NCBI RefSeq assembly: GCF_020084865.1
Contig: NZ_CP071953.1
Location: forward strand, 1,488,001-1,552,000
Direction: 5' to 3'
From: Candidatus Kaistella beijingensis
Lineage (GTDB): Bacteria > Bacteroidota > Bacteroidia > Flavobacteriales > Weeksellaceae
DNA: 64,000 nt
The notes under the pieces were generated by a model that saw nothing but the letters and a program-made list of their open reading frames with translations, was not told the DNA's origin and did no database searches. Below, in pieces: positions 43,665 to 52,261 of this stretch. Each line of letters starts with the position of its first letter. The first letter of the stretch is position 1. A program made the position numbers and the translations under genes.

Positions 43665-44642
43665 TTATTTTAACTGATTGGTTTTGTTTAAGATAGAAAG
43701 ATTGTCATCCAAATATTTCAGGAATTCTTTTTCGGATTTAATTCCGTTCGGTTCTTTTTCCCAAGCTCCTAAAAAGTAGAACGTAACTTTATCCGTTGTT
43801 GGTTTAAACTGAATCAAATAATCGTCTTTTCCTTTAAATATTTTTTCAGAATCTGAAATTCTGTAAAAAACTGCCATTCCCAAATTATCGTCAAAAAGCG
43901 TCTGTTTACCATAAGTTGCGATGTAACCCCAATTTTGATTTGGAACCGTTCTTTGGATTAAAGGCAATTTGTAAAGGTTTACAATTCCTGTAACAATTCC
44001 GTTGAGCGCAACGCTGCTTTTGATGGTGTGTCGCGTGTATCTTTGGTCGGGAAAAATGGTTAGTTCCGAAGACAAATCCGTGGTTTGACCGTTGGTTTTC
44101 CAACCTTCATAATTTACAAAAACTTTGGAATCTGATTTGGAATTTTCTACCGTTGCAGTGGTGTTTTTAACTTCATTAAAATGCAAAACTTCATCATTTA
44201 CAACTCTTCCGATCGAGCCAATTCCCAAACCTTTCCCCACTTTTAGGATATCTCCGCCCCAATCGCTCATTTCGTGGTAGGAATCAAAACCGTCTAAACC
44301 AACGTTTGGAAGCACGATGTTTTCCGTTTTCTTTCCAAAAATATCGATGGCGTTTCTCCAATCCAAATAAAGTCGGTAACCGATTTTGCTGCTTTCCCAA
44401 CCCGGACCTTCGTAACGGATGTCGAAAGAATGATCGGTGTGAAGTGGATTCAACGTGTGAGATTGAAAATTTTTCCAAGTTCCGCCTGAATGTTTTCTGC
44501 CATTCCAAGTTCCGCCTTCTTTTACAGAAATTTCTGCATAGGTTTTTCCGTTTTTACTTGAGAGTGATGGCGTTTTTGTTGCACCACAACTTAACAAAAG
44601 TGAAATTGTTGCAGCTGCGAAAAGTGATTTTGCTATTTTCAT
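43665..44642 (-). CDS. DUF4861 lipoprotein of the pectin operon
   Basis: The 325-residue lipoprotein (signal MKIAKSLFAAATISLLLSC) belongs to DUF4861, a family found almost only in pectin and alginate-type polysaccharide loci of Bacteroidota. The sequence is beta-rich, with YEGPGWESSKIGYRLYLDWRNAIDIFG, VGLDGFDSYHEMSDWGGDILKVGKGLGIGS and TYGKQTLFDDNLGMAV as conserved blocks. Its activity is, to my knowledge, not established; the setting between GH105 and an alpha/beta hydrolase suggests an enzyme or binding protein for rhamnogalacturonan or unsaturated uronides. Confidence 0.88.
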   Translation of the reverse strand: MKIAKSLFAAATISLLLSCGATKTPSLSSKNGKTYAEISVKEGGTWNGRKHSGGTWKNFQSHTLNPLHTDHSFDIRYEGPGWESSKIGYRLYLDWRNAIDIFGKKTENIVLPNVGLDGFDSYHEMSDWGGDILKVGKGLGIGSIGRVVNDEVLHFNEVKNTTATVENSKSDSKVFVNYEGWKTNGQTTDLSSELTIFPDQRYTRHTIKSSVALNGIVTGIVNLYKLPLIQRTVPNQNWGYIATYGKQTLFDDNLGMAVFYRISDSEKIFKGKDDYLIQFKPTTDKVTFYFLGAWEKEPNGIKSEKEFLKYLDDNLSILNKTNQLK

Positions 44643-44665
44643 TAGGTATACTTTTGACTTGAAAT

Positions 44666-45556
44666 TTACTTAAACTGTTGATTTAGAAAATCCACAACAT
44701 ATTTCACGGTTGGCTCGAACCAAGGTTCAAACATCCAAAAAGTATGCGGTGAATTTTCTATTGTTTCTATTTTTGAATAGATATTATACTGATCTAAAAT
44801 TTTGATCATATCGTCTATTCCCGCGTGAAACCTATCAAACTGACTGTTGATGAACAAAATGGGGTTTGAATTTTTATTGACGTGCGTTAAAGGTGAAGCG
44901 TCTTCCCAAATTTTTGGCTTCTCATCAAAAGTTCCACCCAACCATTTCGCAGCAACTTCACCTTCTTTCGATTGCGGATGATGAAAAGCGAGAACTCCGT
45001 CAATATTGATAACTGCATCTACCAAATTTGGATATTTTGCACCAATCAAAGCTGCCATTTGTCCGCCTGAAGAAGTTCCCAAAATCGCGATTTTATTTTT
45101 ACCGAAATTAAATTTCTCTGCATTTTTCTTTAAAAATTTAATTGCTTTTTTTACATCGTTGATTGCTGCAGGATATTTTGCTTCATCTGATAATCTGTAC
45201 TCTATCGCGAAACATTGATACCCATTTTCAGCAATTTTCTGTGCCAAAGTTTTCATCATTCTTTTGTCGCCCGATTTCCAACCGCCACCGTGAATGAGGA
45301 TTACTGCAGGTTTCTTTTCTTCAGATTTATAGAGATAAGCATCTAAAAGTAAGGTACGATTCCCAATTTTGTGATATACAATATTGTATTCTTCTTTTAC
45401 GGAATTTGAAATTTCAGGTTTTACTACTTTTATAAATGGAAATTTCTTTACGACTTTCTGAAATTCAGAATGGTCGGTAAACGTTGTATCCTTCTGAATC
45501 TGAGCGAAATTCAGCTGAAAAAAAATCAAAAAAGAAGACAACATTACAAATCTCAT
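44666..45556 (-). CDS. Exported alpha/beta hydrolase of the pectin operon
   Basis: The 296-residue esterase-like protein has a signal peptide starting at the ATG at 45554-45556 (MRFVMLSSFLIFFQLNFAQ); the longer frame has only a TTG. It shows the oxyanion motif HGGGW, the nucleophile elbow GTSSGG, the acid INSQFDRFH and the His in NSPHTFW, as in hormone-sensitive-lipase-type esterases and acetyl-esterases. It leads the five-gene pectin operon, with a LacI-type operator directly on its promoter, so a pectin acetyl or feruloyl esterase is the likely role (inferred). Confidence 0.88.
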   Translation of the reverse strand: MRFVMLSSFLIFFQLNFAQIQKDTTFTDHSEFQKVVKKFPFIKVVKPEISNSVKEEYNIVYHKIGNRTLLLDAYLYKSEEKKPAVILIHGGGWKSGDKRMMKTLAQKIAENGYQCFAIEYRLSDEAKYPAAINDVKKAIKFLKKNAEKFNFGKNKIAILGTSSGGQMAALIGAKYPNLVDAVINIDGVLAFHHPQSKEGEVAAKWLGGTFDEKPKIWEDASPLTHVNKNSNPILFINSQFDRFHAGIDDMIKILDQYNIYSKIETIENSPHTFWMFEPWFEPTVKYVVDFLNQQFK

Positions 45557-45595
45557 TTCACTTCTAATCGGTAACAATAATTAGGTAAAAATTTT

Positions 45596-45617
45596 AGCAA
45601 TCGATTACACAAATCTA
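45596..45617 (-). promoter_or_regulatory. LacI-type operator plus -7 box, hydrolase operon
   Basis: Minus-strand -7 box TAGATTTG (45610-45617) directly followed by the operator (45596-45609), 12 of 14 matches to TGTAATCGATTACA with the central AATCGATT intact. The expected transcription start falls inside the operator. Confidence 0.75.
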
Positions 45618-45818
45618 CAACTTTTTAATAAATGATCATTATATTTTTACCTGTAAGTCATAATTTTAACATTAAATTATTGTTTGATTCTTGTGAATTT
45701 CAGTTAAAATTCTACTAAAATCATTAAAAAATAATCTTTGTAATTCAATGTTTAAAAGACATTCAAACAGATTTTGAAAATAAAATAAGATTTTTCTTGC
45801 TCACATTAATTTTTAATA

Positions 45819-45840
45819 TAAATTTGTGTAATCCATTACA
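45819..45840 (+). promoter_or_regulatory. LacI-type operator plus -7 box, PL1 gene
   Basis: TAAATTTG (45819-45826) directly followed by TGTAATCCATTACA (45827-45840), 13 of 14 matches, ending 32 nt upstream of the PL1 start codon. Divergent from the operator of the hydrolase operon about 230 nt away. Confidence 0.78.
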
Positions 45841-45872
45841 TAAACTTTAATATTCGTAAAATCATTTACCTA

Positions 45873-48371
45873 ATGAACAAACTTCTATTATTTACAACAT
45901 GGATGTTTGCAACGGTTTTGCTTCACGCACAGTCGCCAAACATCACACAGCAATCAGGCTCCTTGGAAAGCGCCTATGTAAAATGGGATCCTGTAAGCGG
46001 AGCCGAAAGTTACAATGTCTATTATTCCGGAGGAGGAATTACGGACAAAAAAATTGACACCCAATTAATCCGCAGCTACGGAAATTATTTCCGTGCAGAT
46101 GTTTTGGGACTTGCAGCAGGAACTTATACCATGAAGGTCGTTCCTGTAGTCGGTGGAGTTGAAGGAACTGCTTCAACTTCAAGCGCAGTTACCGTTTTGG
46201 CGCATGACAGAACAGGTTTTGCTCATCAAGGCGGAAGAATTCCCGGTGCTTATAATATGGACGGAACTTTGAAAGCAAATGCGGTGGTTCTTTACATTAC
46301 CCAAAATACAAAAAACACGGTTTCATTGAACGTTACAGGCGCAACTACAAATCCATGCGTTGGCTTGCAAACTATTCTTGACGGATTCAAAAAAGGAAAA
46401 GACAGCCGACCTTTAGCGGTGAGATTTATTGGAAACATTACCGATTTAAGTTACATGTTGAACGGCGACATTGTGATCGAAAACAATAATTTGGCGACAA
46501 GTTCAATCACATTCGAAGGAATTGGGGACGACGCTTATGCGAACGGATGGGGAATTAGAATTAAAAATGCATCAAACGTGGAAGTTAGAAACCTTGGTTT
46601 TATGCTGACTGATGCTGCAGAAGGCGACAATATTGGTTTACAACAAGGAAATGACCATATTTGGGTTCACAATAACGACATGTTTTACGGTGCTGCAGGT
46701 GGAGATGCAGATCAGGTAAAAGGTGACGGTGCACTCGACGTAAAAAAATCCACATACGTGACGCTTTCTTACAACCATTTTTGGGACAGTGGAAAAGCAA
46801 ATCTTTTAGGTTTAAGCGAAGGAACTGCAGCGGGACTTTATGTGACTTATCACCATAATTGGTACGACCATTCAGATTCTAGACATCCCAGAGTAAGATA
46901 TTATTCTGCACACGTTTACAATAATTATTTTGACGGAAATTCAAAATATGGTTCAGGTTCTACGTTGGGTTCATCCTTATTCTTAGAAGGCAATTATTTC
47001 AGAAACTGCAAATATCCGATGTTGATTTCCATGCAGGGAACTGATGTTTTTGGAGGAGCACAGGGAACTTTTTCCGGTGAAGCAGGTGGAATGATCAAGG
47101 CATTTAATAATTCCATGAGCGGACAGCAAAGGTTTGTTGCTTATGACGCCTTAAATTATCCAGTAGAATTTGATGCCTACGTTGCTTCTTCTCGCGATGA
47201 GGTTGTAAGTAGCGCAATTAAATCAAAATTGGGCGGAAATGTTTATAATAATTTTGATAATGATCCTGCTCTTTATGTGAGTAATCTTGTGGTAGATGAT
47301 CCTGAAACCGCCAAAACAAAAGTAATGCAATTTGCAGGACGAGTTGATGGCGGAGATTTGAAATGGACTTTCAACAATGCAACTGATGATACTTCTTATG
47401 ATGTGAATGCAGGTCTGAAAGCTCTTTTAACAGGATATTCAAGTTCAATGGTTTATGTTCAAGGAGAAACTCCGGTTGTAGTGAGCACTCAAACTTTAGC
47501 AATCCCATCCAATAACGACCAAACGGTAACTTCAGGAAGTGCAATTGCAAACATGGTATTTACTTGGGGTGGAACTGCAACTGATGCAACAGTAACAGGT
47601 TTACCTGCAAATGGAATTACTTTCACCAAAGATGTTGCAGCAAAAACCATCACCGTTTCAGGAACACCATCTGCAGATCTTTCGTTTACGATTACAACGA
47701 GCGGAACTTCGGGAACGCCGGTTTCAGGTTCAGGAAATATTACTGTTGGTGCGGTTTCCAACGAGAGCATTTTCATCCACAACTTTACTACCGACGGAAA
47801 ATTAAGTACTTTCTACTCTATCACCGGAAATATGAATTCAACCGACGGTTCTAACACTTATGACGGTTTAACTTTAACAAAAAGACTGAAAATTGAAAGT
47901 ACAACCAACATCAGTTATACTACTTCAAAAACTTCTACTTTAACTTTGGTATTTGACCCAACATTCGCAGGGAAAGTAAAAGTGAACGGAACTTCTTACA
48001 CGGTTCCTGCAGGTGCAAACGGAGTAATTTCTATTCCTAATATTCCGGTTGGTGCAAATGCAATTACAAAAGATGCGGTTGCAAATCTTTATTACATCAA
48101 GACGGTTTACGACAATGCTGTTTTAGCGACAGCGGATCCGAAAAAAGCAATAGAATTGGCGGTATATCCGAATCCTGTATCGAACGTTTTAAACATCAAA
48201 ACTACTGAAGATGTGAAGCAAATTTCAATCTTCAACATGAACGGAGGTTTGGTAAAATCAGTTAACCAAAAAGTCAAATCAATTAATCTGACTCATTTGA
48301 GCAGCGGAATTTATATGGTGAAAATTACCACAACAAATGGAAACACTACCAAGAAAATCATCAAGAAATAG
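45873..48371 (+). CDS. Secreted pectate lyase (PL1) with accessory domains and T9SS tail
   Basis: The 832-residue exported enzyme has a signal peptide (about 1-20), a fibronectin type III-like domain (about 25-110), a PL1 right-handed beta-helix (about 115-470) with [21 protein letters not shown] (calcium-binding Asp) and the catalytic Arg motif SRHPRVR, an Ig-like repeat (about 535-615), a putative sugar-binding domain like the WDF modules (about 625-745) and a T9SS type A tail (about 755-832: [23 protein letters not shown]). It cuts polygalacturonate by beta-elimination at the cell surface. The only plus-strand degradative gene, with its own LacI-type operator. Confidence 0.93.
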   Translation: MNKLLLFTTWMFATVLLHAQSPNITQQSGSLESAYVKWDPVSGAESYNVYYSGGGITDKKIDTQLIRSYGNYFRADVLGLAAGTYTMKVVPVVGGVEGTASTSSAVTVLAHDRTGFAHQGGRIPGAYNMDGTLKANAVVLYITQNTKNTVSLNVTGATTNPCVGLQTILDGFKKGKDSRPLAVRFIGNITDLSYMLNGDIVIENNNLATSSITFEGIGDDAYANGWGIRIKNASNVEVRNLGFMLTDAAEGDNIGLQQGNDHIWVHNNDMFYGAAGGDADQVKGDGALDVKKSTYVTLSYNHFWDSGKANLLGLSEGTAAGLYVTYHHNWYDHSDSRHPRVRYYSAHVYNNYFDGNSKYGSGSTLGSSLFLEGNYFRNCKYPMLISMQGTDVFGGAQGTFSGEAGGMIKAFNNSMSGQQRFVAYDALNYPVEFDAYVASSRDEVVSSAIKSKLGGNVYNNFDNDPALYVSNLVVDDPETAKTKVMQFAGRVDGGDLKWTFNNATDDTSYDVNAGLKALLTGYSSSMVYVQGETPVVVSTQTLAIPSNNDQTVTSGSAIANMVFTWGGTATDATVTGLPANGITFTKDVAAKTITVSGTPSADLSFTITTSGTSGTPVSGSGNITVGAVSNESIFIHNFTTDGKLSTFYSITGNMNSTDGSNTYDGLTLTKRLKIESTTNISYTTSKTSTLTLVFDPTFAGKVKVNGTSYTVPAGANGVISIPNIPVGANAITKDAVANLYYIKTVYDNAVLATADPKKAIELAVYPNPVSNVLNIKTTEDVKQISIFNMNGGLVKSVNQKVKSINLTHLSSGIYMVKITTTNGNTTKKIIKK

Positions 48372-48396
48372 GTTATTCTGATCCTGTTTTAAGATG

Positions 48397-48424
48397 AAAC
48401 CTTCCTCGATATTGGGGAAGGTTT
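48397..48424 (+). terminator. Terminator after the PL1 gene
   Basis: 9-bp stem AAACCTTCC/GGAAGGTTT with a T-rich tail, 25 nt after the stop codon. Confidence 0.8.
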
Positions 48425-48800
48425 TTCTTTTGTGTTTGAGCATAAAACTTATATGTCCGTATTTGAAAGCAAATTTTTAAGTTAAAAAATTTTTGATACG
48501 TCATTAGAAAAATTAATAATTGCCTTGAATAAAACTTCTCTGCACATCAACTACGTGCCGATCCTACAGAGCTCGAAGTCACCTTAACTGCTATTCTAAA
48601 AACTTTCGGCTTCTACGAAGCCGTTCCCCCGAATAAAATTTTAGTTAAATCTATAACTAAATTTTAAGTGGCATAATTTAAAAGCACACATTATCCCAAT
48701 TTTAAGTATCTTATGGTAATAATTTTCACAGATAATAATATACTTCCTACTTAAATACGCGTTTTCTCAAATGAAAACCTGTTAAAAACTCAAATAAAAA

Positions 48801-48826
48801 AAGCAACATTCCGAAAAATGTTGCTT
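48801..48826 (-). terminator. Terminator after WDF protein gene 1
   Basis: 10-bp stem AAGCAACATT/AATGTTGCTT, 6-nt loop, T-run on the minus strand, 28 nt after the stop codon at 48855. Confidence 0.85.
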
Positions 48827-48854
48827 TCATTAACAAAAAAAAGTAATCCAAAAA

Positions 48855-49673
48855 TTATTTTATTAAAACTTTCTGTGACTTTACTCCTTTATCGGTTTGG
48901 ACGTTTACGATATAGAGTCCAGTTTTTAGCCCGAAATTAACGTCAGATTTGGTTTCTAAAGTTTTCACCAACGCTCCGTTTGCAGTGTACACATTTACTT
49001 TGGTATTTCCTGAAAGGTTTGCGATATGCAAGTCGCTTCCGTTTGTAAAAATATTTGCCGACACCTTTACAGATGAGTCAATAGCTGAAAGTTGGTTAGA
49101 ATTTAACGTAGTAACTACATTCGCACCTGAAACTTCCATTTTGTAGAAATTAATTGCTGCATCGGTATAAACGTAAAATGTTCCCGCAGTTGGAATAGTT
49201 GCCGTAAGAATTGCTGTATCTGCTGGAGAAGCAGCTGGACTTGTAGCGGCAGATCCGTAAAGAGTCGCATATCCGTTGCTTACAAAGGTAGTTCTTACAG
49301 CACCTGTACTTCCCGCCTTATACCATGCTTTAAAAGTTACCGGTCCCGAAACTTCGATGAAAAAATATCTTTGAGTTGGGTGATAAGTTCCAGTAGAAAC
49401 AGCTCCTCCTCCATTAGTTTGCAATCTGTTTCCGGTCGCTACATAACCATCAGAAAATGAAACCTGCGACGAATTTGTAATCGCTGCAAAATTTGTATTG
49501 GTTGAGATTGGGAAAAGACCAAGTCCGTCCTTTACCATTGGTGTATTACCAATTCCTGCGTTTATTGGCCAATTGGCTGTATCATTACTAAAATCCCAAG
49601 TCTTACTTTGGGCGTTTAACGAAAATGCGCTGAACAAAAAAGATGCTGCAGCAAAAAGTATTGATTTTTTCAT
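48855..49673 (-). CDS. Stand-alone secreted WDF-domain protein 1, T9SS cargo
   Basis: The 272-residue protein has a signal peptide (MKKSILFAAASFLFSAFSLNAQ), a single beta-sandwich-like domain (about 22-180) that opens with SKTWDFSNDTANWPIN and closes with INFYKMEVSG, and a T9SS type A tail (about 200-272: SAIDSSVKVSANIF, GLYIVNVQTDKGVKSQKVLIK). It has no enzyme motif. The same kind of domain stands at the N-terminus of the CE8 enzyme (52262-55480), so a pectin-binding surface protein is the best guess. It has its own LacI-type operator and is a paralogue of the next gene. Confidence 0.85.
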   Translation of the reverse strand: MKKSILFAAASFLFSAFSLNAQSKTWDFSNDTANWPINAGIGNTPMVKDGLGLFPISTNTNFAAITNSSQVSFSDGYVATGNRLQTNGGGAVSTGTYHPTQRYFFIEVSGPVTFKAWYKAGSTGAVRTTFVSNGYATLYGSAATSPAASPADTAILTATIPTAGTFYVYTDAAINFYKMEVSGANVVTTLNSNQLSAIDSSVKVSANIFTNGSDLHIANLSGNTKVNVYTANGALVKTLETKSDVNFGLKTGLYIVNVQTDKGVKSQKVLIK

Positions 49674-49719
49674 AATAACTGATTTTTTAAGTTTCTGATT
49701 TTTTGTTTGTTAAATTAAT

Positions 49720-49766
49720 TACAATCGATTACACAAATTTACATTTTTTTTTGAATTCAACACAAA
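49720..49766 (-). promoter_or_regulatory. LacI-type operator plus promoter, WDF gene 1
   Basis: Minus strand: TTTG (49763-49766), 21 nt, TAAATTTG (49734-49741), then the operator (49720-49733), 12 of 14 matches to TGTAATCGATTACA. Confidence 0.78.
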
Positions 49767-49807
49767 TTTTAACATTTTTAAATCAATAAGTGTGGTTTAT
49801 AAAAATA

Positions 49808-49833
49808 AAAAGCGGTCTTTTCCGACCGCTTTT
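49808..49833 (-). terminator. Terminator after WDF protein gene 2
   Basis: 10-bp stem AAAGCGGTC/GACCGCTTT with a 6-nt loop, 42 nt after the stop codon at 49876. Confidence 0.8.
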
Positions 49834-49875
49834 AACCAAATAAAATACAAATAATTTTTTTTATAATAAAACAAA

Positions 49876-50664
49876 TTATTTTACAATAACTTTTTGTGAA
49901 ACAGTTCCTTTAGCTGATTTTACATTCACGATATACATTCCTGGATTCAAGTCGAAGGCAAAATCCGATTTAGAGGAAACCGATTTTACGAGTGCCCCAT
50001 TCATGGTATAAACAGAAGCAGACGCATCAGATTTCACATTGTTAATGTGGACCAAATTTCCGGATGCAAAAACTTTCATTGAATTTTGATTTGCTGTGTT
50101 CACTCCCAAGCTTGATCCCGTGACAGTCATTTTATATAGATTACATGCTGCATCTCCGTAAACATAAAGTCTTTGTGTTCCTGTAGAAGTTTTGCTTCCT
50201 GTAAAAATTACTCCGGTTCCAGCGGTATCAGTAGTTGCCTGTCCCAAAATGTTGGTCCCATCCGTAATAAAAACGGTACGGGCCGAACTGTTACTTCCAG
50301 ATCTAAACCAAATCTTTACATCAGCTGGACCGGCAACATCAAAGTACAGATATCTTTGAGTTGGTGTAGTAGAAAACGACCCTGAAGAGTAACCGGCTCC
50401 ATTTAGTTGTAATCTATTAGGACCACTATAACCATCAGAAAAAGTATATGCTGTTGCAGTAATTGCACCAAAATTTACAATTGATCCATCTGCTTTACTG
50501 AAAAGCCCTAGCTGATCTATAGTCTTGTCTGCAACTCCTGTCCCCGAATTTAGTGGCCAATTTGTTGTATCATTTGCAAAATCCCAAGTTTTTGGTAAAG
50601 TAATCTGCGCAGTTAGTGCGGCACTCATTAAACCTGCAGCTAAAAGCAGTAATGTTTTTTTCAT
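49876..50664 (-). CDS. Stand-alone secreted WDF-domain protein 2, T9SS cargo
   Basis: The 262-residue protein starts at the ATG at 50662-50664 (signal MKKTLLLLAAGLMSAALTAQ); the longer frame runs through the operator and is not likely used. It is a full-length paralogue of WDF protein 1: KTWDFANDTTNWPLN, FSDGYSGPNRLQLNG, TPTQRYLYFDVAGP, NLYKMTVTG, then a T9SS type A tail ending with GTVSQKVIVK. No enzyme motif. Separate promoter, operator and terminator from its paralogue, so the two are co-regulated but not one transcript. Confidence 0.85.
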   Translation of the reverse strand: MKKTLLLLAAGLMSAALTAQITLPKTWDFANDTTNWPLNSGTGVADKTIDQLGLFSKADGSIVNFGAITATAYTFSDGYSGPNRLQLNGAGYSSGSFSTTPTQRYLYFDVAGPADVKIWFRSGSNSSARTVFITDGTNILGQATTDTAGTGVIFTGSKTSTGTQRLYVYGDAACNLYKMTVTGSSLGVNTANQNSMKVFASGNLVHINNVKSDASASVYTMNGALVKSVSSKSDFAFDLNPGMYIVNVKSAKGTVSQKVIVK

Positions 50665-50707
50665 AATAAATGATTTTAAGTTGTTAATTTTAAATACAAT
50701 TTTTAAT

Positions 50708-50729
50708 TGCAATCGATTACACAAATTTA
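50708..50729 (-). promoter_or_regulatory. LacI-type operator plus -7 box, WDF gene 2
   Basis: Minus-strand TAAATTTG (50722-50729) directly followed by the operator (50708-50721), TGCAATCGATTACA on the plus strand, 13 of 14 matches. Confidence 0.8.
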
Positions 50730-50812
50730 GTAATTATTTTAAAACAAACAATTTTTATATATTTTTTATGTTTATTTTTTATAAAATAAAATTACTTCAA
50801 ACAAAAATTAAA

Positions 50813-50844
50813 AAATCCGACAAAATCAATTCTTTGCCGGATTT
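50813..50844 (-). terminator. Terminator after the second PL1 gene
   Basis: Stem AAATCCG/CGGATTT with inner CAAA/TTTG pairing and a T-run on the minus strand, 28 nt after the stop codon at 50872. Confidence 0.75.
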
Positions 50845-50871
50845 AATTATAAAGAGATTCTTTACTTCAGT

Positions 50872-52206
50872 TTAATTCTTGATAAATCTCACTGGATAAG
50901 AATTTTCAGCAGTTTTTAATGTCCCAAAATAAACTCCTTTTGGAAGATGTTGAACATTGATGGTTGCTGCTTTTCCATTATTATTGAGGGAAGTAGAGAT
51001 CGCTTTTCTTCCCGTTGCTGAAAATATATCCACCTGTAAACTTCGACCTCTGCTTTGTGGAATTTCAATATTCAAAACCTCTTTCACTGGAACCGGATAA
51101 ATTTTGACATAAGATTTTTCGGTATTTTCAACCGCCATAAAACTACAAACTCCCGGTGTAATTGTTCCATCCGCAGCAACTAGTAAAGTAGCTCCTGCTC
51201 CACATCCTGGATCAGGAACGTATTGCGCAACCTGTTCAACCGGCATCACAGTATAAGAATAATTCGGTTTTGAGACAGTTCCTACATCATAAGTTGTTGA
51301 CACAGGATTTCCTTTGAAGAGACTGTTCACGTAATTGATTGCAATGGTTCCGCCATCAGTAGATACATAATTTCTGAAAATCGAAGTCACGTTAGCAAAA
51401 TTGGTATTCTCTACATAAACATTAGAATTTTTTGAACCACCACCAAGTCCGATTGCGAGTGAACTTGGCACAGAAGTGTTGTAATAGGAATTCAGAATGT
51501 GAAGTTGTGCATTTCTTGCACGTGGCATTCTTTCTTTGCAACCTTCTGCCCAATAATTACTCTGAAAAGTGATGCTATAATTTCCATCAGCTGGAGCGTC
51601 GGTTGCGCTTGAACCTACCAAATTAGAGAAACGGTGATCATTACTACCTCCAGAACCGCCAGGAATTGGAGCTTTTAAATAAGTGAACTTGTTCCAAGAG
51701 ATGGTGATATTATCCGACAAACCTGAATTATCAAAATTTCCATCTTGTCCATCCTGAAATTCACAGTGATCTACCCAAATATTGGTTCCACCTTGGTTGG
51801 TCAAGTTATCGGGACCGTTGATGTCATACGCACCGGGACCAACGAAAATTAGATTTCTGATGATGACATTGTTGGATCCACTTCGCAAGTTGAGTATTCC
51901 AGCGCCGGTTTGGTTTTCGTTCACCAGCTTTGCACCGGGAAGTCCTATTAAAGATTTATTAGAAATTACTGCGCTAATTTGTCCGTTTTGCGGAATGGTA
52001 ATCGTTCCCGAAACCAGAATCACTTTGGATCCAACTGTAGTGAGCTGCGTCTTCAGCGTTGCATAATCGCTTACTGTAACGGGAGTAGTATTTCCGCCAC
52101 CTGTTGTTGCAGCGCCATAACCTTCAGGGTTTGCCTGAAAATAGACTTGCGCATTCAGATTTATTGTTCCAAAAGCTAAACTTGCTATTACAATTAATTT
52201 TTTCAT
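50872..52206 (-). CDS. Secreted pectate lyase (PL1) with T9SS tail
   Basis: The 444-residue exported enzyme has a signal peptide (MKKLIVIASLAFGTINLNAQ), a PL1 beta-helix (about 22-330) with EGYGAATTGG, GAGILNLRSGSNNVIIRNLIF, the calcium-site segment IWVDHCEFQDGQDGNFD and the catalytic Arg motif ERMPRAR, and a T9SS type A tail (about 370-444: VKIYPVPVKEVLNIEI, LPKGVYFGTLKT). It is a single-domain surface polygalacturonate lyase, complementing the multidomain PL1 enzyme. It lies 55 nt downstream of the CE8 gene and is probably co-transcribed with it; no own operator was seen. Confidence 0.93.
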   Translation of the reverse strand: MKKLIVIASLAFGTINLNAQVYFQANPEGYGAATTGGGNTTPVTVSDYATLKTQLTTVGSKVILVSGTITIPQNGQISAVISNKSLIGLPGAKLVNENQTGAGILNLRSGSNNVIIRNLIFVGPGAYDINGPDNLTNQGGTNIWVDHCEFQDGQDGNFDNSGLSDNITISWNKFTYLKAPIPGGSGGSNDHRFSNLVGSSATDAPADGNYSITFQSNYWAEGCKERMPRARNAQLHILNSYYNTSVPSSLAIGLGGGSKNSNVYVENTNFANVTSIFRNYVSTDGGTIAINYVNSLFKGNPVSTTYDVGTVSKPNYSYTVMPVEQVAQYVPDPGCGAGATLLVAADGTITPGVCSFMAVENTEKSYVKIYPVPVKEVLNIEIPQSRGRSLQVDIFSATGRKAISTSLNNNGKAATINVQHLPKGVYFGTLKTAENSYPVRFIKN

Positions 52207-52261
52207 AATCTTTTCTTTAATGATGATTCAGAATTATCATGGATAATGAATCGAAATATTT

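Larger units (their letters stand above)
48372..48854. other. Convergent interval with two terminators and degenerate sequence
   Basis: 483 nt between two convergent genes. Terminators lie at both ends (48397-48424 and 48801-48826). The middle (about 48530-48680) has higher GC, contains a CGGCTTC/GAAGCCG hairpin (48607-48623) and no open frame; it may be a decayed gene or repeat, but I could not identify it. Confidence 0.5.
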
